Below, in pieces: positions 28,952-41,509 of a DNA stretch of 64,000 nt (within the stretch, counting starts at the first letter, position 1; each line of letters begins with the position of its first letter). Position numbers and translations under genes: made by a program. Source of the stretch: Silurus meridionalis (Eukaryota > Chordata > Actinopteri > Siluriformes > Siluridae). The stretch covers positions 12,855,108 through 12,919,107 of the forward strand of contig NC_060886.1 of the NCBI RefSeq assembly GCF_014805685.1, in the 5' to 3' direction. A model generated the notes under the pieces. The model had not been told where the DNA came from. It did not search any database and saw nothing but the letters and a program-made list of their open reading frames with translations.

Positions 28952-30056
28952 TGTGCTAAAATGACTAAAGACTAAACTTTCCTGAAGGAACTCAGATTTG
29001 AAATATGCTCTTTTTAATTCTGAGATTATATGAGGGAGAAACCCTGAGAGGAACCACAACTAAAAGGGAAAGCATCATTTGATACTGGATAGTATGATTA
29101 TAAATAATTCCCTTTTATAGCTGTGTACTATAATGGTCAAAAAAAGCAAATAACCAGGAAAGTAATTATATTTTTCACCTCATTCTATTCAGTTGAATTT
29201 CTTAACTTTTTATTAATGGCGATTTGAATGCAAAACTGTTTTTATTCCAATGGCATCTTCATTGTATAGATGTACCATCTGCAGTTATCTCATGTATCTC
29301 ATGTAACCTGGGCATCTGTGACCTTTTACTGTACTGTATTATGCTGCACTGTGACTAAAACAGTTGAAGCAGTTTGAAAAGATGTAGTTGGTTAATGAAA
29401 GAGAGCTGACATGTGGCTAGGTGTGGGTGGGTGAACAAATTGGGAAGTAATAATAAAAATGTAACAGTTCACATATATTTTGTTATTTATTCATTTTAAT
29501 ATCCAATATTCGAGTTTTTCACAGAAGCAAGTCAGATCATTGTTTTCCTGTTTTGATATCTGATCTAGGATTTAATACTGATATCGCTCAAATATGGCAC
29601 CTACATATCAGGTTGGTGAGATCTCCATATACAGTGAAGAATAAATGTTTTGTTAGGCTCAGTTTTTCCTCAGTTGATGACCAAGTAAGTGCTTAAGTGC
29701 TAATACATCCTCAATTCTGTCTTTTTTTTTAAATTGACACTTGAAGTGTAGCCTCGTCCATATTTCTGTCACACTGTGTACCAGCAGAAAATGAATGACA
29801 CTTCAGGTCTAAATTAAAGCTCAGGCTCAGTCTTAGCACACTATTGGCCATTGTGAAGTGAAAGAAAAAAATAATTAAAAACGGATAACAGCACTTTTGT
29901 AATTCCTGTGTGGGTTTGTAATGCTTTTTTAAAAAGGGTGCTATTTTACAAAATACAGTTTCCCCTTTTAAAAAAAAAAAAAAAAGAAACTGATTATTTA
30001 TTTATTTGGGTGAGGGCATGTATGAGTAAGCATGCATGGTTGTGGGTGTGTCATGA
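25861..30056. other. Non-coding spacer with minor repeats
   Basis: No exon is recognised. Possible old repeat traces are the 'ccgataccgatagctagg' segment near 27550-27600 and the 'aggaaccacaactaaaaggg' segment near 29050. Both are too short to classify. The frames at 26270-26660 on both strands look like chance. Confidence 0.35.
28915..28949. repeat. (AAT)n microsatellite
   Basis: About 11 units of AAT. Confidence 0.93.
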
Positions 30057-30087
<31 letters not shown>

Positions 30088-30100
30088 TGTGTGTGTGTGT
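30057..30100. repeat. (GT)n microsatellite
   Basis: A 44 bp GT tract with one AT interruption. Confidence 0.93.
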
Positions 30101-30317
30101 ATGGCATGTCTTTTTTTGTGTGTGTAGATCAAATAAACGTGATCAAATGAGATGGCATCTTAATTTCCATATGCGTCATCTGAAATGAGGCCACACGTTT
30201 CAACGTACGCTGCTCTTTTGTAAAAGCCGGGATTACGCGTGTCCACACATTTATAGAAAGATGCGCACAGATGCTTTCAGTATGATAGCCCTTGTCTTTG
30301 AACATACAAACACACAT

Positions 30318-30318
<1 letters not shown>

Positions 30319-30351
<33 letters not shown>
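30319..30351. repeat. (CA)n microsatellite
   Basis: A 33 bp CA tract. Confidence 0.9.
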
Positions 30352-30353
<2 letters not shown>

Positions 30354-30851
30354 AAACATGTTCACTGCTTCCCTAATGGCTGTTTTGACTGAGTGGCCAT
30401 GCCTGAGGGTCTCTCGCAACAGGAGCGCACGGTTTTAAGTGTGCTTGCCTGCAATACCATGAATACTTAATCACTCAATTACTATTCAGTGCATATTCAG
30501 CCATGCAACAGTGCCATCTTATAACCCATGCAATCCATCTGAGAAATGTCAGATTCATTAACCATTTTACTCATTTATAAACACCAGCTGCAGCTCGGTG
30601 CGCTCGGCTTTAGTAATAGAAATATGGTTTGAAAAGCTCTGCTCATACTTTGACAGGATGTGTCATTTTTAATATCTCTGTGTGAAGACGCATCTATATT
30701 TAATGCCATGAACAGAATGGATTAAGTAACCAAGTCTTTGTAAATGTACATTATCTTTCTCATTTAAAGCACACATGCTCACGAATGTCCTCCTTCCTTT
30801 GTGTAACTGTTGCTCATAATATCTTTCTCACTTTCTCGTTCTCATTCTCGT

Positions 30852-30852
<1 letters not shown>

Positions 30853-30916
<64 letters not shown>
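30853..30916. repeat. (CT)n microsatellite
   Basis: A CT tract of about 64 bp, 660 bp upstream of the first nck2 coding exon. Confidence 0.93.
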
Positions 30917-30918
<2 letters not shown>

Positions 30919-31595
30919 ATCTACCTACCTATCTATCTCTCTGATTATTTCAGTCATTTTCTTGCATCTTTATTGTGCATATTTGATGCAAAAAGAAACT
31001 TCTGGGTTTTTTTTGTTTGTTTGTTTCAGCCTATAAACTATCATTATATTAATCTTTGTCTGCCCATCTAAGAGTAAGGAGAGGAGCTCATGTCACCCTA
31101 TTCTATATTTATATGGTGAACCTAGAAATATACAAAGCTATACACACAGAAAAGAAAGATTGAATGGTGACTACAAGAGTAATAATGTGCTTACCTGGAG
31201 AAAAATACACAAAGGACTGAGATAAATACTTTTGCATGAAATGGGTAGAGAAAGGATATAGCTCTGAGATGGAGTGGTGTACCATAACTGACCTTAATCA
31301 TTACTATGATTCAGACAAAAGACAGACTTGATTATATATGCTCTATTTAACATGGCTGTATCATCAGGTAAGGTAGAGAGAGTCAGCCGGAGAGAGAAAA
31401 GGTTATAGGGAGTGAGAGATGTTTTGAAAACATTTCGTTTTTTTGTGGGTAGTACACCTTGTCTTTACCAAAGGATATGTCAAAAGGACATCACGACTGT
31501 GCAAAATATCACAGTTTTCAGTTGTTATAATGTTCCTGATATAGTCGTTCTCTTTCTTTCTTTCTTTCTGTGGCTTCAGTGGGACTCGATGAAAG

Positions 31596-31821
31596 ATGAC
31601 AGAGGAGGTGATTGTTATAGCCAAGTGGGACTACACCGCTCAGCAGGACCAGGAACTAGACATCCGGAAAAACGAGCGCCTGTGGCTCCTGGATGACTCT
31701 AAAACCTGGTGGAGAGTCCGCAATGCGTCCAACCGCACAGGTTATGTCCCGTCCAACTATGTCGAGCGCAAGAATAGCCTTAAGAAAGCTTCGATTGTAA
31801 AGAACCTGAAGGATACACTTG
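31596..31821 (+). CDS. nck2: nck2 coding exon 1 (SH3-1)
   Basis: The acceptor 'gtggcttcag' ends at 31579, so the exon starts at 31580 with 16 nt of 5' UTR before ATG 31596. The exon ends after the first base of the Gly76 codon, and the donor is 'gtaagtg' at 31822. A coding exon that begins just upstream of the ATG implies at least one upstream non-coding exon. Confidence 0.96.
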
Positions 31822-34800
31822 GTAAGTGATAGGGTGTTCTAACATGATTTTTCTGTCAAGTCTGAACAGCCTAAAGCTGTAGTTATAGTTTTGTTCTTTA
31901 TATATAGAAAAGGTTTTTTCATCTTTATATTATGTATATAAGCTAGTTTTGTTTGTGTATCAGGAATTGCAAACATTGCAACTGAAATTGATCGAAAATG
32001 TAATATTCATGATCCTGGTTTATAAAGAGGTTTGTCACTTCAGCGCACACTTCCCTGTGAATGCAGTAGTAACATTTATTCACACAACATTCCCACTTAC
32101 ATGTCCCTTGACTGGTATAAATAAGGTTGGTATCTTATAGGAGTTTATTTTACTTATTGGGAGTTTTTTCTTGCCCTAGTCGCCATGGCTGCTCATCAGG
32201 GATTAATGCACACCATTCACCTTATTAACTCTTTAAATTCTATAAAGCTGCTTTGAGACAATGTCTGTTTTGAAAAGCGCTATAGAAATAAACTTGACTT
32301 GACTTGACCTAATTTCATGTCTTTGTTAATGAGACAACCACGAAGCAGCCACTAATTTAAAAACTTTCTGATATCAGTCAATTAAAAGACGTTTTATACG
32401 ACTTTCTGGGAAAGAAGTGTGGTATAACATTTATTAAAAAAAAAACAATAGCCATACTGAGAAATATCCAGCTTTTATTTGCATTTTCATATTTTGTGAG
32501 GTTTATGATGAAATATTGGGTGTAATATTTGCTCGATTTTGACCTCATACGTTCCCATAATAGCGATAAATAGTCTACCTTACAAACGCATGACTGATGT
32601 AATGATGAGCTGTCTCCTCTCTGGCTGTCTGAAATGCAGATGTGCTTCATAAAGACTCGAAGCTCCAATGTGACATTTTGATCTTTTTTTTTATCATCCT
32701 ATAATGACTGCTACTTATAATAATGGTTGCAATAACCAGTGTTCCGATGTTTATTTTGAAGGAGCAGTTTTGTACTCATGCACACTGTATGTCTGTAGGT
32801 TTTGCAAACATAATTAACCCTGTTCTCTAATGAATAGAGGTTTTGTCTCATGTTTTTCCCCTCGTGTAGGAGGAAAGGCAAGAAGCACAGTGCCACTCTT
32901 TTTAGCTAGTCTTTGAAAGGGCCTCCTCACTCACCCTTCTTGTAAGCGGTCCTGTGTGCTGAAGCTAAGTGGTCAGTAGGGAAGCAGCCTATCACAGCAT
33001 TTTGCTTGAGGTGGAGATGAGTGGTAGGAAAGGGTGGGTCCAGACTTTCTTAAGTACTGTTATTCACTCTGAAATAAAGCTCCTATAAAATGTCTTTGAA
33101 AACGTATTATGATCATCATATCAGACATCATCATGACAGTAGCTGGAGATTTATTACAAGAGAGTAAAATACATAACATTTAAATACATGAATATAAGAA
33201 ACGCAGTAAAATTTGTAGAGGAGACCAAAGTCATTGGTTTGATTCAGAGTTTGGGGTTTGGTGTGTTATAAAGCAGCTAAGCCCTATTCACACAGCTTTG
33301 CTGATAAATGTTTTATTAATTTACTAGGACAGGGTTAGTTTATGACTCAATCAAAATAAAATAAAATGAAATACTGCCAATTTGCCTGGAACCAGATCTA
33401 GTGATATTTTGAGGTCTTTAAAGAAAGCATAACATTTTATAATGCATTTGTACTAAGACTGCTGTCAGGCACTTGTCACGAAAAAAAACAAAAAAAAAAC
33501 AGTTTAGGTTTCTGTAAAGATCATTTCTTTCTATAATTTCTGTTTAATAATAAGTATTGGAGAGGTTTTGGAAACTATAACCGAACAGACAGTCTGGTCT
33601 AAATATTTCAATAACTGCTGATTTGGAAATTTGAAATTGAATAGGCTCTAAAGTTTTGGTGCAAAAAAGAAAAACATTTGGTGAGCAGCATTTCTGCATA
33701 TGTAAACACTTCGATGAGCGGTGAAAGGAAAATGGTCAGACTTGCTTAAGCTGTCAGAAAGGATTGGATATCTTGCATAACCAAGCTATACAATTGTAGT
33801 GTACAGAAATGAATCTCAAAATCCAAAACACATTGAACCTTAAGGCAGATTGGGCTACAGCAGCAGGATACCACATCAAGTTCCATTTCTGTCAGTCATT
33901 ATCAGAAAGCTGAGGCTGCAGTGGGTACAGACACAAACCTGCCTTGTGTCTATAGTCCAAGCTGGTGTAGGTGGAGTAATAGTTTTTCTTGACATACTTT
34001 GGACCTGTTTATAAACACTTAGATGCCACAACATTGAGTTACCTGAGTGTTGCTGCTGACCATGTGTGTCCATTCATGTGCATAATTTGCCTTCTATTGG
34101 CTACATTCTGCATGATAATGCACCTTGTGAGAAAGTAAATTTCTCTTTCTGGTGTCATGAACATGACAATGATTTCAATTCAGGGTTCCAGTTCATCTTC
34201 CAGTTACTGCATCTGAATCAAGCAGAACATCTTTGCAAGATTTGCTGCATGAACATGCAACTGAAAAATATGGAGGAATGGCAGGGTTGCAGGAAATCGT
34301 ATGGAATCGATGCCATTAAGAATCGAGGTTGAGAGCGAAAGTTGGCCATACCCAGCCCTCACTGAGAAAAAACTGGCCCTCGTTGAGAATATATATATAA
34401 ATATTAAACCATTTTTTTTACTTTATAATAGGACAGACTTTGTTAGAATAATGTGCAATAAGAAAATGATTCTTACAAATACACATGTTAAAGCATATTT
34501 TGTCTGGCAAACATGATACATGTTCTGTGTGGAGAACAGGCATGCATGTGTGTGTATTTTTTATGGAGATAAGCTCTTCTACATATTAAAGTTTTGGTCA
34601 CTTAGGAACTTTCTCCTGCTGTCCTGAACCCTTTCTCAGTTCTTTAGTCAACAGCTTCTTCCCTGTGCAACTTTGTTCAAAAGAAATTCTTCAGAACAGT
34701 TTCACATTATGTCACGTCTAAGACAGCCAGCCCATAATATTCTTGCGTTCAAGGTCTTTTTTTTTCATGTCTCTCCTCTTTTATTGTTTTCAAAAGTTCA

Positions 34801-37701
34801 GCTCACGTATTGAATGCACTTGGTGGGACGTGCTTCTATTTTTTGATTTCCCAAAAGCTTTTTGTTCTGTTTGCATTGTTGCCTTCATTCTCTGTCAGCA
34901 GAAGCCTGAGAAGTACAGACAGCTCCCCAGGAAACACACTCTCAGATCACTAAGAGAGCAAAAGTTTTGACTGGTACTTTGTTTGAACTGTATGTTGTTC
35001 TTTGTATGCACTGGGCCATGTCCTCGCTCTGCAGGCATCCGTTTGCCATATGTCATGAGTGAGTTGGATCAATAATGTCAATGTCTGTTTTTAGACTTAA
35101 ACAGCAATTGCATCACTCAGCTTAAACTAAACCTTTCAGACCTGTAGTTTTAGACTTCTTTTTCACTTCTCTGTTTATTCTTGTAATTGTGCAGCTACGT
35201 TAGGATATTTTTCCACTTTTGTGCTAATGCTACATGTACTGTTCACCCCATGTCATGTCCTGAGTTGAATGTTCAATCATAAACTTCACCCTCATTCCAA
35301 ATTTTAATGTTACATACTGTATAATGATGCAGCCATACTGACTCTTCTAAAATGTTGTGGGGTTTTTTATAAATTTTGCACTAACTGCTGATATATCCAG
35401 AAGGGTATAATTTGCAAATACACTAGGGGTGGGTGCACTGAAAGGGCAGATGTAAAAAGCCTTTCAGTTTATATGATGGCTTCTTCGAGTGTTGTGACAG
35501 GCATCAAATGTTCCCCTGCGTCTACACCTCTGTTATTGTATGGGTCAATGCCTGCCAGATCGGCTTTTTTATCCTGCTGTGATGGCTTGACAAAATGAAG
35601 CCCTGACACGTTCAACTTCTACCCCCTCTACCCCATGCCCTATTGGCTGGTGTGCTTAAATCAGTTCTCTTGCCATCTATGCATTTTTGTCATTATGGTC
35701 AGCAGACACACCCCACAAACAGACACTCCACCAGCAGGTCGGTAAGAATATTCTCGAAATGAAACTGGTACAAAACTAGTAGTGTACAAAAGGTTGGAGA
35801 CCTCTGGTTTTAGAAGGATTATCTTTCTTGTCTAAGTGTAGGATATGCCTTATATGCCACTATCTGACAATAGAATGTGTCCTACTTAGCACAGGTAATG
35901 TATCTGTCCCATTTGCAGGATTTAAATAGATGCAAGTACTTTTTCCATAGGATGTGTGGAAAAAGATGTGTGTTTCGGATGATTTGCATTCTCTCTCCTG
36001 TGTCACTTGGACAACATGTGAGTCTGCACAATGCGGCCAACTTTATTTCTTTATACTCCAAATAAGCTCCTGATAAATATGCTAGTTTAAGGAGAACTGG
36101 CTTTGACCCTGACCCTTTCCTGCTCTCTATATCATCTAATCACACCACTATAAAAGCATTTACTAAAGATTCTGGAGCTCTGATTCAGCTTGCAGTGCTT
36201 TATTAGATCTATTAGATAAGAGTCTGTCTAAATGGCTATCAGCTCTCTGCAGCCCTTGGAGCCAGAGAAGGAATAAATATTTAATGTGTAAAAAAAATAA
36301 CATGACCACAGGCTCATATAATAGTTTATGTTGCATAAAAGAATTCAACAACAGATCAGTGTAAAAAAACTAAGTGTTGATGCCACAGCACTCTTAGAGC
36401 ATACGTCTAAATGAGTTCAGTTTTTTTTCATGTATGCCCACCCGACCCACACTTCTCGTGTGTTTCAGGTTTGGGCAAAACGAAAAGAAAGACAAGTGCA
36501 CGTGATGCCTCTCCCACACCAAGCACAGATGCAGAGTACCCATCCAACGGGAGCGCAGGAGGCAGTGGAGTCAGTGGGGCAGAACGGATCTTCGATCTGA
36601 ACATTCCAGCAGTGGTGAAGTTCTCCTACACAGCAGAGCGCGATGACGAGCTGAGTTTAGTTAAAGGAGACCGGGTGGTGGTGATGGAGAAGTGCAGTGA
36701 CGGCTGGTGGAGGGGGAGCCATGACGGACGTGTGGGATGGTTTCCTTCTAACTACGTCCGGGAAGAACCGGCGTATGCGGATACAAGTGCAGGGTTTGGA
36801 GGGGACACGTTGGGGGGGATTCGCTCCCTGAGAGCAGGGCAAGGAATGGGACTTGCCAATGGCCGGCTGACAGGCACAGGGAGTACAGTATTTCACGTGG
36901 TCCAGACTCTGTACCCCTTCAGCTCGGTTACTGATGAGGAGTTGAACTTTGAGAAGGGTGAGACCATGGAGGTGGTGGAGAAGCCTGAGAATGACCCTGA
37001 GTGGTGGAAGTGTAGAAACAGCAAGGGCGTGATTGGCCTTGTGCCGAAGAACTATGTGGTTGTGCTTAATGAAGGGCCTGCTGTGCGCAACCTTGCCTCC
37101 CCTCCAATTAGCCACATGGGCCCATCCCGTACAGGCAGGTTTGCAGGCAAGGAGTGGTACTACGGTAATGTGACACGGCACCAGGCAGAGTGCGCCCTCA
37201 ACGAACGAGGAGACGAAGGAGACTTCCTTATAAGAGACAGCGAGTCCTCGGTGAGGATCAACCTTCTTTTTTCTTTCAAAACAGAAAGCACACAAAACAT
37301 ATACTAATGCTGATATGGTTTGCTTTTATCTAAAGTGTTTTGTCTGCTAGTAAAAGCAGCAAGAAAAAGCCCATCTGGGTGGTTATGTTCAGCTGAAAAA
37401 GATTACTGCTGCCATCTTGTGGAGAAGTGTTTAAAATGCAGTTTTATTGTAATATTGTTTTACTTTTCTCTCTCTTTTTCTCTCCCTCTTTCTTTACCAT
37501 TTACAGCCCAGTGATTTCTCAGTGTCTTTGAAGGCAGTAGGAAAGAATAAACACTTCAAGGTGCAGATGCAGGATGGAGTCTACTGTATTGGCCAGCGAC
37601 GTTTCAACAGTATAGATGAGCTGGTGGAGCACTACAAAAAAGCTCCCATCTTCACCAGTGAACAGGGAGACAAACTCTATCTGGTCAAGCCTCTTGCATG
37701 A
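31596..37701 (+). CDS. nck2: nck2: SH3-SH3-SH3-SH2 adaptor protein (three coding exons)
   Basis: Cytoplasmic adaptor that links phosphotyrosine receptors, through its SH2 domain, to actin regulators bound by its SH3 domains. Joining 31596-31821, 36469-37250 and 37507-37701 gives 400 aa with all phases correct. SH3-1 spans about residues 5-58 (ends '[12 protein letters not shown]'), SH3-2 about 122-175 ('DGWWRG', '[11 protein letters not shown]'), SH3-3 about 217-275 ('ALYPFSS'-like start, 'DPEWWKCR', 'GLVPKNYV') and SH2 about 304-397. 'FLIRDSES' holds the phosphotyrosine-binding Arg at residue 331. The start '[18 protein letters not shown]' and the '[17 protein letters not shown]' linker identify NCK2 rather than NCK1. 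It is about 20 residues longer than human NCK2, mostly in linkers. Teleosts can have two nck2 paralogues and I cannot tell which this is. Upstream 5'-UTR exons were not located. Confidence 0.97.
32150..32315 (+). repeat. Dispersed teleost repeat in nck2 intron (family B copy 1)
   Basis: Contains 'cgccatggctgctcatcagg', 'ctttgagacaatgtctg' and 'aaagcgctatagaaataaac', ending in tandem 'ttgac'. A second copy lies at 58755-58892, and a related inverted block starts at 43283. Confidence 0.75.
33585..34345 (+). mobile_element. Decayed Tc1-like transposon (family C copy 1) in nck2 intron
   Basis: Nucleotide blocks in order match a widespread fish Tc1 family as I know it: 'tcaataactgctgatttgga', 'gtgagcagcatttctg', 'ggctacagcagcaggatacc', 'agaaagctgaggctgcagtg', 'gtgttgctgctgaccatgtg', 'gcatgataatgcaccttgtg' and 'aacatgacaatgatttcaat'. 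The protein-coding frame is completely disrupted by stops and indels. Related relics occur at 39369 (opposite strand) and 59473. Confidence 0.75.
34346..36468. other. Remainder of nck2 intron, no recognised element
   Basis: Short chance frames only. The sequence is removed by splicing of the intron between 31822 and 36468. Confidence 0.5.
36469..37250 (+). CDS. nck2: nck2 coding exon 2 (SH3-2, SH3-3, start of SH2)
   Basis: The acceptor is 'gtgtttcag' before 36469. The exon resumes the split Gly76 codon and runs to Ser336. The donor is 'gtgagg' at 37251. It is the largest exon and carries two SH3 domains, the linkers and the first third of SH2. Confidence 0.96.
37507..37701 (+). CDS. nck2: nck2 coding exon 3 (rest of SH2)
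   Basis: The acceptor is 'ccatttacag', ending 37506. It starts in phase 0 with '[20 protein letters not shown]' and ends 'LYLVKPLA' before TGA at 37699. The preceding intron is only 256 bp. Confidence 0.96.
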   Translation, partial: PSDFSVSLKAVGKNKHFKVQMQDGVYCIGQRRFNSIDELVEHYKKAPIFTSEQGDKLYLVKPLA

Positions 37702-38752
37702 ACTCGACTCTATTCTACTGGATTAATTTTGCCTTTCTTTCAGTATTTCTTTTGCCCCTTTTCTGATCTCTACCTGTATCCTTGTAGGACTTTAATCAAG
37801 CCTTGGGGCTGGATAGCAGGATCCTTTCATGAGGGAAAACATAATTATTTTGGCTTAAAGTCCTTTGCTCTTCACCTGGCTATTTTGAGGAGAAACTGGA
37901 TGTTCTTTTAAGTTGAAATACCCATAAGCCTGTTAAACATTCTTTGTTTCAAGGCTGAATTCCAGCCTCTGAGGATGACCTAGAAAGAAATATGGTCTGA
38001 TTCACTGTGTGACCATTGTTAGCACTCCCTCTGCCTTTGGCGTACAGCTCCTCTGCTCCTACTGGCTTTGCTAAAATAGCATCTGCGTTTAAAACCTGTT
38101 TCACTTCAACTTAGACTGTTTCAGATACTTCACTTTGTGCATTAATGAGAAGCAGATCAGGCCAACAGTAGGATGGGTTGATTTTAGATTTATATTTTGC
38201 ACTATTTGATGCACATGATTTCAAAGGGTCAACGAGCATAAAGCGCACAGTGGGATGCAGCCCAGATTGTGTGTCCACTTAAAGAGCCGATATGTAGAGC
38301 ACATTAGCTTCTTCGCATGTCTGCCACTGTATCAGAATTCAGTTTTAATGTATTTCAGCACTGAAGCTAAATAGACCAACTATTAATTGGAACTGTGCTC
38401 TCTCTCTTATCCTCCCGAGACTGTTTCAGCCTAGAAGCCAATCTCAAAACGCTGACTTCCATTCATGCCAGCTCTCAATCTCTCCGACTCAGTGCACACA
38501 GAGAACTTTGGTTTCTCGGTTTTTACTGTATTCAGCTCAAATGTTTACCGCGAACACAAGTCGCTCTTCAGGGTTCCTTTAGGTTCAGGGTAATAATGGG
38601 GCTACATCTATCAGCCTTGATACACTAGAAAGAGGAGGGTCTAGGCATCTTTATTGACCCAACCTGGGGTTTGAATGTGTTTCCTACCACAGCCAAATGT
38701 GCCACATATCTCCTGTATGACAATGCTTAGTGCTCTTAACAACTCAGAGTTC

Positions 38753-38754
<2 letters not shown>

Positions 38755-38805
<51 letters not shown>
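38755..38805. repeat. (CA)n microsatellite in probable nck2 3' UTR
   Basis: An uninterrupted CA tract of about 50 bp. Confidence 0.93.
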
Positions 38806-38806
<1 letters not shown>

Positions 38807-39045
38807 TCTCTTCTCTTAATAACATTCACACTTGCCTAGCTGATTGTAAACACTAAGAGTAATAATACATATTATTAGTTATTATTAGTCAAACTGTTTT
38901 TATTCTCTTTCCTTTTGCCACATCTGTCTGTTTACCAGGACGAGTAGTGTTGATCGAGGTTTTTCTTTTTTTTTTTAAAGATATGTCTGAATGTTATTGA
39001 GCAATGTTATTTAATTCTTCCTTTTACAATATGTACATATATACA

Positions 39046-39054
<9 letters not shown>

Positions 39055-39085
<31 letters not shown>
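39055..39085. repeat. (AT)n microsatellite in probable nck2 3' UTR
   Basis: An AT tract of about 31 bp followed by 'aaatatatataaat'. Confidence 0.9.
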
Positions 39086-39089
<4 letters not shown>

Positions 39090-39189
39090 TATATAAATAT
39101 AAAGATAAGTTGCATTTATGAATTGTTTAGATCCAACATTATGGTACTGTACTGAGGACAGTGTGGTGAGAATTTAAATACTTTTGTTC

Positions 39190-39195
39190 AATAAA
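39190..39195 (+). terminator. nck2: Candidate nck2 poly(A) signal AATAAA
   Basis: Within 'gttcaataaaagttttgcag', 1.49 kb downstream of the stop codon. It is followed by T/GT-rich sequence ('aaatggttttgctttcattt') suited to cleavage factor binding. Confidence 0.6.
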
Positions 39196-39368
39196 AGTTT
39201 TGCAGAATAACAGAAAATGGTTTTGCTTTCATTTTACTTTTTATCAAGTTTTATCAAGTACAGTGACACAGTGGTGAGCAGACACGAATGGCCCAGAGAC
39301 TAATTCATCCACTAGAGATCCTTGCTTGATTTGACTGAGCCTTAGTACTGCTTACAGACTACACACAC

Positions 39369-39990
39369 TCACAGAACACTTTATTTGGAACACTGTACTA
39401 ATACTTTTGTAGGAGGTCCAATTGCTCTCAAAACACCCACAAAACTGAATAACATGGATTCTCCTTTGACATTCTTGTCCATGATTGCGTCACATAATTC
39501 CTGCAGATTTTTCAGGTGCCCTTTGGTTTACCTGCAATTCTCTGGTTCAGGGTTTAGATCCAGGACTGGGAAGCCTGCTGAAGAACACTGAACTCATTGA
39601 CATGTGGAATTCATACTGCTCAGCTCAGTGTTTGCTCATCACAACTGTTCAGAGCAATTATCTGAGGAACTGTAGCCTTTTCAACAGTTCAATACAATCT
39701 GGCTATTATCTATTGGCCTCTCTCATCATTAAATTGGTTCCTTCCACAAAACTTCCACTTGAATTTTTTTTATTTTTTTTTGTCTTACTATTAAATCCAG
39801 GAGACCAGAAAATAAAGACATATTTAAACTAGCCGTTTTGGTACCAACAATCATGCCATACATATTTTATTTTGCTTTCTGATGTTCATGTAATCAGACA
39901 TTGCACTGCTGCCACACAAATGGCTGCTTAGATCATTGAATGGGTGTGTAAGTGTACAAGTGTTACCAAAAAAGTGTTTGGTTAGCGTCT
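39369..39990 (-). mobile_element. Decayed Tc1-like relic (family C copy 2)
   Basis: Reads in antisense orientation to copy 1. Matching blocks are 'cactttatttggaacactgt', 'ggtccaattgctctcaaaac', 'tgcgtcacataattcctgca', 'ttggtaccaacaatcatgcc', 'tgctgccacacaaatggctg' and the far end 'gtgtacaagtgttaccaaaa'. The central transposase region is missing. Confidence 0.65.
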
Positions 39991-40905
39991 GTAACACGCT
40001 GAAAAGTGTACAGTGGAGTCTCGATTCAGAGATTTCCAGAAGCAGTGATCTCATCTTTCCTCAGTAAAAGCAAACCACTTAAACATACAAGTCTCCCACT
40101 TTGCATATTATTTGAATGTGTTTTACACAGAGCACACACCAAATGTGTGCCAAATTGTTTGTGCTGTGTTTATTGTTATCATGTTACAGCACTGCAGTCA
40201 ATAGCAAATGTTAACAGGTATTTTGTTTGCGGTGTTCATTATAAAGTTACAACACTGGAAAGTGATATTCCTCCCGCTGATCTGACGCAATTGTGCAACC
40301 TCATTATTGTGATTGTTTAAGCAATGAAGCTGCAACACGACAAGTGATACCACAAGCAAGTTTACCAGTCCAGATCTAAACTGTGCATAAACTGCTCTGC
40401 TTAAACAGAAAGGCTGGGCCAAATTACTGGCAGTAGACTTTAAGTCTTTTTTCCCAAAGAAGTAAACCAACATACAGATATCAGTTGGTGGGAAAACTAC
40501 ACCCTATTATTCAGTGTCATGTAGAAATCTTAGCAGCATTAAGTTGAAGTAAACATTTTTTGTAAAAGTTCAATTTTGCTTTGGGTTCATTGATGTTTGA
40601 GGGCATTTATTTATGCACAGTATTTTTTTTTTTAATCTTGCCTCTTAACTGGTTTAAGGTATAAGTATTGACCATCCTAACACCTTGATTTTTCCATTTT
40701 CAGAACTCAGGATGTTGATTTGCTTGTGTAACTGGAATAATTGTCTGTTGAACCACCCAGATTGGATTGCTAGATTTATTTTAAGATTTTTTGTTTTTTT
40801 ATTCGTGTCCATCCATGTCTCAATGACTACAAGTTTCCCAGGTCATGTGGCTGCAAAACATCACTGTGCCAGTGTTGAGTGTGTGGAGGGTGGAGCCGGT
40901 AACAT
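39991..40905. other. Non-coding spacer
   Basis: No recognised exon or repeat. Overlapping frames at 40006-40473 on both strands look like chance. Confidence 0.4.
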
Positions 40906-41121
40906 GTGTTACAACAGATTCTGTGAGCATCGTATGTTGTGACCCTAGAGGGCGCTGTTGCTAAAATGCAGCTTAAAATAGATAATCTAGAGAAGCTCGA
41001 CCCTGCTGTAAGTCTTTTTATTCAGCACTTTATTACCCAATAACAATGATTCAAATGTTTTCCAAATTCCTTTATTTGGAATAACAATAATAATCTTATT
41101 GTTGTTAATTATATATTGTTT

Positions 41122-41128
<7 letters not shown>

Positions 41129-41176
<48 letters not shown>
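41129..41176. repeat. (TA)n microsatellite
   Basis: A 48 bp TA tract inside the inverted-end element. Confidence 0.93.
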
Positions 41177-41180
<4 letters not shown>

Positions 41181-41509
41181 AAACATTCATACACAATGTT
41201 GACATAATGAATAAAATAAAAAAATATATACAATTAACAGTTTAAAGTATCCACATCTGACTACATGTCTATTTATTAGCCTTAATTAATAAATAACATT
41301 CAGGGTGTAACAAAAAAGCAGTCATGAAAATAGAGAAGGCAAACGCATTTGAATAGCTTAGTTTTTGGGGTTTTTAATACTGTTAATTACTTTTATGAAC
41401 AGTTAATGGGACATCCGTGCACGGCCCCAGGCGCGTTCTCGCACCAACATTTAATGAACAGTGGACGCTGATGTTACTACAGATGCATTTTTTGCTTTGA
41501 GAATGTTGA

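Larger units (their letters stand above)
37702..39210 (+). other. nck2: Probable nck2 3' UTR
   Basis: It follows the TGA directly without another recognised gene. It contains an AC and an AT microsatellite and ends near the AATAAA at 39190. The UTR length is inferred from the first clear poly(A) signal and has no transcript support here. Confidence 0.6.

Noticed and set aside
36657..37295. 212-codon open frame on the - strand
   Set aside because: It is the exact antisense of nck2 exon 2, whose GC-rich coding sequence keeps the opposite strand open by chance. It matches no family.
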